Below are positions 5,779-7,841 of a stretch of 7,841 nt of DNA, piece by piece (position 1 is the stretch's first letter; each line of letters starts with the position of its first letter). The notes below the pieces were generated by a model. That model made no database searches and was not told the DNA's origin. It was given only the letters and a program-made list of their open reading frames with translations. This stretch comes from an uncultured Caulobacteraceae bacterium. GTDB taxonomy: Bacteria > Pseudomonadota > Alphaproteobacteria > Caulobacterales > Caulobacteraceae. A program made the translations under genes and the position numbers. The DNA is taken from positions 1 to 7,841 of the forward strand of contig CALEOQ010000212.1 of assembly GCA_937910255.1 (NCBI GenBank), in the 5' to 3' direction.

Positions 5779-6318
5779 ATGGACGCCGCCGCCATTGTCA
5801 TCTTCGGAGCCGCCGTCTGGCCCGGGGGCCTTGCCAGTCCCGCCCTCGCGCGGCGGGTGGGGTACGGGCTGGCCGCCGCCCGCGCCCGACCTGACTGTCC
5901 CATCTTCTGTTCGGGCGGCCTTGGCCGGCATGGTCCCTCCGAAGCCCGGGTGATGGCCGAGCTGCTCCAGGCCGCGGGAGTCGATCCGGGTCGCCTGGTC
6001 CTGGACGAGCACAGCCGCGACACCCTTGAGAACGTCATCGCCGCGCTGGGCTTCCTGCGCGCCCGGCGCCTGAACCGGGTCATCATCTGCACGGACGCCT
6101 ATCATGTCCCCCGGGTGGCGATGATGCTCACCCTGCTGGGCGTGAGCAGCGAGCCTGGTCCTATCGGCGCGGGGCGGAGACAGGCCAGGCGTTGGGAATG
6201 GTGGCGGATGAGCGCGCGGGAGGTGCTGGCCTATCCCTACGACCTCGCGCTTGTTCTGCTGCGGCGGCGGGAAATCCTGGCCAACACGGCTTCAATGGGC
6301 GAGGCCGCCAGAACCTGA
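5779..6318 (+). CDS. YdcF/DUF218 family protein
   Basis: A 179-residue protein covering the DUF218 (ElyC/SanA/YdcF) fold. Visible family landmarks in order are AIVIFGAAV (5-13), CSGG (44-47), SEARVM (54-59), the HSRDTLEN motif (78-85), and TDAYHVPR (105-112). These polar residues line the putative active or ligand site of the family. E. coli YdcF is reported to bind S-adenosylmethionine, while ElyC and SanA affect envelope properties; no reaction can be assigned here. Unlike ElyC/SanA it lacks an N-terminal membrane anchor, and the C-terminal part (about 131-179) is Arg-rich. ATG 5779 places the domain at the very N-terminus but has no strong ribosome site. TTG 5743, with AGAGG 9 bases upstream, would add 12 residues and is a real alternative. 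The 3' end overlaps the opposing small gene by 27 bases. Confidence 0.88.
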   Translation: MDAAAIVIFGAAVWPGGLASPALARRVGYGLAAARARPDCPIFCSGGLGRHGPSEARVMAELLQAAGVDPGRLVLDEHSRDTLENVIAALGFLRARRLNRVIICTDAYHVPRVAMMLTLLGVSSEPGPIGAGRRQARRWEWWRMSAREVLAYPYDLALVLLRRREILANTASMGEAART

Positions 6319-6498
6319 CTCTGGCCCAGGCTCGCCGGCGCCGTCCTCAGGCTCCGGCTCGGGCGGGCCCTCGGCATCATACTGGGCGAGCACGCCATGC
6401 AGGCCGAGCAGGGCGTCCTGCGGCACGACCGCATGGAGCCACACCTCATAGCGCCCGTCGGCCAGGGGGCGGTACTTCAGTTCTGGGGGCTTGCTCAT
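6292..6498 (-). CDS. small hypothetical protein, possibly downstream of the hydrolase in one operon
   Basis: A 68-residue frame starting at ATG 6498 (MSKPPELKYR...). The first 40 residues look like a compact folded unit with alternating polar and hydrophobic positions (RYEVWLHAVVP, then ALLGLHGVLAQY). The rest is a low-complexity Pro/Glu/Gly tail. No known family is recognised. It lies 57 bases after the hydrolase stop on the same strand and is the only sensible frame in the gap between hydrolase and YdcF. Its last 27 bases overlap the 3' end of the YdcF gene. There is no good ribosome site before ATG 6498; a GTG at 6516 would add six residues. It could be spurious, but the N-terminal half reads as protein-like. 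Confidence 0.5.
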   Translation of the reverse strand: MSKPPELKYRPLADGRYEVWLHAVVPQDALLGLHGVLAQYDAEGPPEPEPEDGAGEPGPESGSGGLAH

Positions 6499-6499
6499 G

Positions 6500-6536
6500 G
6501 GACCGGTCCGAATCACCTGGGGAGAGTCGGCCCGAC
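6500..6536. repeat. two short palindromes before the small hypothetical gene
   Basis: GGACCGGTCC (6500-6509) is a perfect 10-base palindrome one base from ATG 6498, occupying the place where a ribosome site would be. GTCGG-C-CCGAC (6526-6536) is a second inverted repeat with a one-base centre. Both lie in the 57-base gap downstream of the hydrolase. They could be an operator or RNA hairpins, but short GC palindromes are common by chance in such DNA. Confidence 0.35.
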
Positions 6537-6555
6537 CCTAGACCAGGCGGGCCGT

Positions 6556-7533
6556 TCAGGGCGCCGGGGCCAGGGTAGCGGCCAGCCAGTCGGACCCATC
6601 CTGCAGGGCGCGGTCGGCCAGATCGCTGATGGAGACCGCCTCCAGGAAGCTGTGTGAGGCGCCGGCATAGACCTCAGTCCGAACCGGGACGCCTGCGGCG
6701 GTCAGACGGTCGGCCAGGGCCAGGCTCTGGCCGGTCAGGACGTCGCAGGCCGGAATGGTCAGGAACACCGGGGGCAGGCCCGCCAGTTCGGCCCGGGCCG
6801 GCGCGGCTCGCGGGTCGGTTCGCTCCGCCGGGTCCGTGAGATAGGCGGCCCAGTAAACGTCCATCTCCTCAGGGGTGAGCATATAGCCCTGGCCGCCAAA
6901 GCGGATCTGGTGCTCGACGTCGATCTCGGTGTCGAAGGCGCCGTAGTGCAGCATCAGGGCCTTCAGAAGGTCGCCCTCGCCGGCGTCCCGCAGGGTCACG
7001 GCGCTGGCCAGGGACATGTTGCCGCCCACCGAATCCCCACCCATGGCCAGCCGCGAGACGTCGCCGGCCTCGCCCACCCCACCGTCGGCCGCCCAGCGGA
7101 CGGCGGCCAGGCATTGCTCCAGGGCCAGGGGGAACTTGGCTTCCGGCGAAAGGGCGTAATCGACGCCCACGACCACGACGCCGGCGCGGGCGGCGTATTC
7201 GCGCATCAGCCGGTCGTGGGTCTCCAGGCTGAACAGCATCCAGCCGCCCCCATGGACATAGACCAGGATCGGCTTGCCGGGTTCGGGCGAGGGATCGTGG
7301 ATCCGCAGGCGCAAAGGACCGTGGGGGGAGGGCGCCTGGGCCTCGGTGGTCCGATGCATGACGGGCCCGCCAGCCCGCCACGGCGCCCTGACCTTTTCAG
7401 CCACCTCGCGGGCTTCGACGGGTGTCAGGGCGCGGCCCTGCGCATGGCGGGCATGGTCTTCGCCGGTGCGGGTGATGAACGCGCGCACCGCGTCGTCCAG
7501 ATCGGCGCCGCCCAGCCCTTGGATGCCGCTCAT
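6556..7533 (-). CDS. alpha/beta-hydrolase, HSL (family IV esterase/lipase) type
   Basis: A 325-residue predicted carboxylic ester hydrolase of the hormone-sensitive-lipase family. The oxyanion-hole motif HGGGW is at 94-98. The nucleophile motif is GDSVGGN (166-172, S168), with Val where Ala is commonest. The acid is D264 in ACDVL and the base is H294 in SHSF, so the catalytic triad is complete. Residues 1-60 form a cap-like helical region usual in this family. No secretion signal is visible, so it is probably cytoplasmic; small acyl esters are the typical substrates, and nothing here fixes the natural one. ATG 7533 is chosen because AGGA lies 5 bases upstream; ATG 7548 would add five residues without a ribosome site. 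The gene is divergent from an AraC-type regulator that may control it, and a small hypothetical gene follows on the same strand. Confidence 0.92.
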   Translation of the reverse strand: MSGIQGLGGADLDDAVRAFITRTGEDHARHAQGRALTPVEAREVAEKVRAPWRAGGPVMHRTTEAQAPSPHGPLRLRIHDPSPEPGKPILVYVHGGGWMLFSLETHDRLMREYAARAGVVVVGVDYALSPEAKFPLALEQCLAAVRWAADGGVGEAGDVSRLAMGGDSVGGNMSLASAVTLRDAGEGDLLKALMLHYGAFDTEIDVEHQIRFGGQGYMLTPEEMDVYWAAYLTDPAERTDPRAAPARAELAGLPPVFLTIPACDVLTGQSLALADRLTAAGVPVRTEVYAGASHSFLEAVSISDLADRALQDGSDWLAATLAPAP

Positions 7534-7634
7534 GCTTGTCCTGACCATTTAGGGCGCGCTGTGGCGCCTGATTGTTGACCTCGCCGCCTAGGAGCCAGGC
7601 GTTGGGGGCGGATAACAGCCTTGGATCTGGCTCG

Positions 7635-7647
7635 CCATCGACCATCG
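7635..7647. repeat. tandem CCATCG(A) repeat overlapping the araC-gene -35 box
   Basis: CCATCGA at 7635-7641 is followed at once by CCATCG at 7642-7647. The pair covers the candidate -35 hexamer of the AraC-type gene and lies between the two divergent genes, a position suitable for a repressor or autoregulation site. It is too short to be significant by itself. Confidence 0.3.
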
Positions 7648-7666
7648 GCCCTCGATCGTCTAGTAT
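7638..7666 (+). promoter_or_regulatory. candidate promoter of the AraC-type regulator gene
   Basis: TCGACC (7638-7643) and TAGTAT (7661-7666) are 17 bases apart, a good sigma-70 spacing with about four of six matches in the -35 box. The -10 box is in a TCTAGTAT context similar to the other CTAG-containing boxes in this window. The predicted transcript start falls on or within a few bases of ATG 7674, and no ribosome site is present, which suggests leaderless translation. Confidence 0.35.
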
Positions 7667-7673
7667 GGGCCAT

Positions 7674-7841
7674 ATGGAGCGGAGCACACGCGGCGACGAT
7701 TATCAGCACGTCCCCCGGCCCATAGCGGTGCTGGTGGACGAGTATCCGCCGCACTTCATGGACCCGCCCCACAGTCACGAGCGGGCGCAACTGCTCTATG
7801 CGAGCGCGGGCGTGATGTCGGGGATGACCGACGACACCAGC
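7674..7841 (+). CDS. AraC family transcriptional regulator, N-terminal part (runs off the right edge)
   Basis: Fifty-six codons are visible, open to the window end. The segment contains the start of an AraC-type cupin sensor domain: EYPPHF (23-28), then PPHSHERAQLLYASAGVM (31-48), with the HSH metal/ligand-like motif and the RAQLLYA strand typical of cupin-bearing AraC regulators. The helix-turn-helix domain that would confirm the class lies outside the window. It probably binds a small ligand or metal at the cupin and regulates neighbouring genes, plausibly itself and the divergent esterase; the target is inference. The start is ATG 7674, which fits a leaderless transcript; ATG 7665 in the same frame would add three residues. 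Neither has a clear ribosome site. Confidence 0.82.
   Translation, partial: MERSTRGDDYQHVPRPIAVLVDEYPPHFMDPPHSHERAQLLYASAGVMSGMTDDTS

Noticed and set aside
5085..6092. 335-codon - strand frame opposite the GIY-YIG-like and YdcF genes
   Set aside because: It spans two + strand genes and the intergenic region; the product is low-complexity Arg/Ala/Pro with no recognisable domain, while the + strand frames match known families.
6910..7578. 222-codon + strand frame opposite the esterase
   Set aside because: The - strand frame has the full HGGGW/GDSVGG/Asp/His catalytic set, so the + frame is a GC-rich shadow.
1..7841. CRISPR array, transposon, phage or defence island
   Set aside because: No spaced direct repeats, transposase or integrase motifs, terminal inverted repeats or known defence domains were seen; the window reads as ordinary chromosome.

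Overview
The window is high-GC DNA with strong G/C preference at third codon positions. Gene content and style suggest an alphaproteobacterium, most likely Caulobacteraceae (Caulobacter or Phenylobacterium-like). The grounds are promoter-like boxes of the Caulobacter GCTA type near several gene starts, TTG and GTG starts, possible leaderless starts, and an MCE-type lipid ABC operon next to ordinary housekeeping genes. This placement is inferred from style, not from a database match.

Left part (1-1584, + strand): the C-terminal end of an unidentified protein runs into a NUDIX hydrolase through a TGATG stop/start overlap. After a 78-base gap with a plausible promoter comes folD, the bifunctional one-carbon folate enzyme, which starts at ATG 691 behind an AGGAG site.

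Centre (1600-5172, - strand): a compact four-gene operon for an envelope lipid transporter of the MCE family. Transcription runs from high to low coordinates: MlaE-type permease with an N-terminal STAS (MlaB-like) domain, MlaF-type ATPase, MlaD-type MCE protein with a long helical tail, and a PqiC/ABC_trans_aux-type lipoprotein. The genes overlap by 4 bases or are 2 bases apart. Together they would form an inner-membrane ABC complex, a membrane-anchored MCE hexamer reaching into the periplasm, and an outer-membrane lipoprotein partner that move phospholipid or another hydrophobic substrate between the membranes. The operon converges on folD with 15 bases between the stops.

Right part (5173-7841): a 197-base divergent intergenic region leads to two + strand genes, a small divergent GIY-YIG-like protein and a YdcF/DUF218 protein. 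The YdcF gene overlaps tail-to-tail with a small - strand hypothetical gene. That gene lies downstream of an HSL-family (HGGGW/GDSVGG) alpha/beta-hydrolase on the same strand. The hydrolase is divergent from the N-terminal part of an AraC-type regulator, which runs off the right edge and may have a leaderless start.

I see no tRNA, rRNA, CRISPR array, insertion sequence, phage gene or recognisable defence system. The least ordinary items are the mixed Mla/Pqi make-up of the lipid transporter, the divergent GIY-YIG-like protein, a Pro-to-Leu change in the FolD signature, and the compact araC/hydrolase regulatory region.
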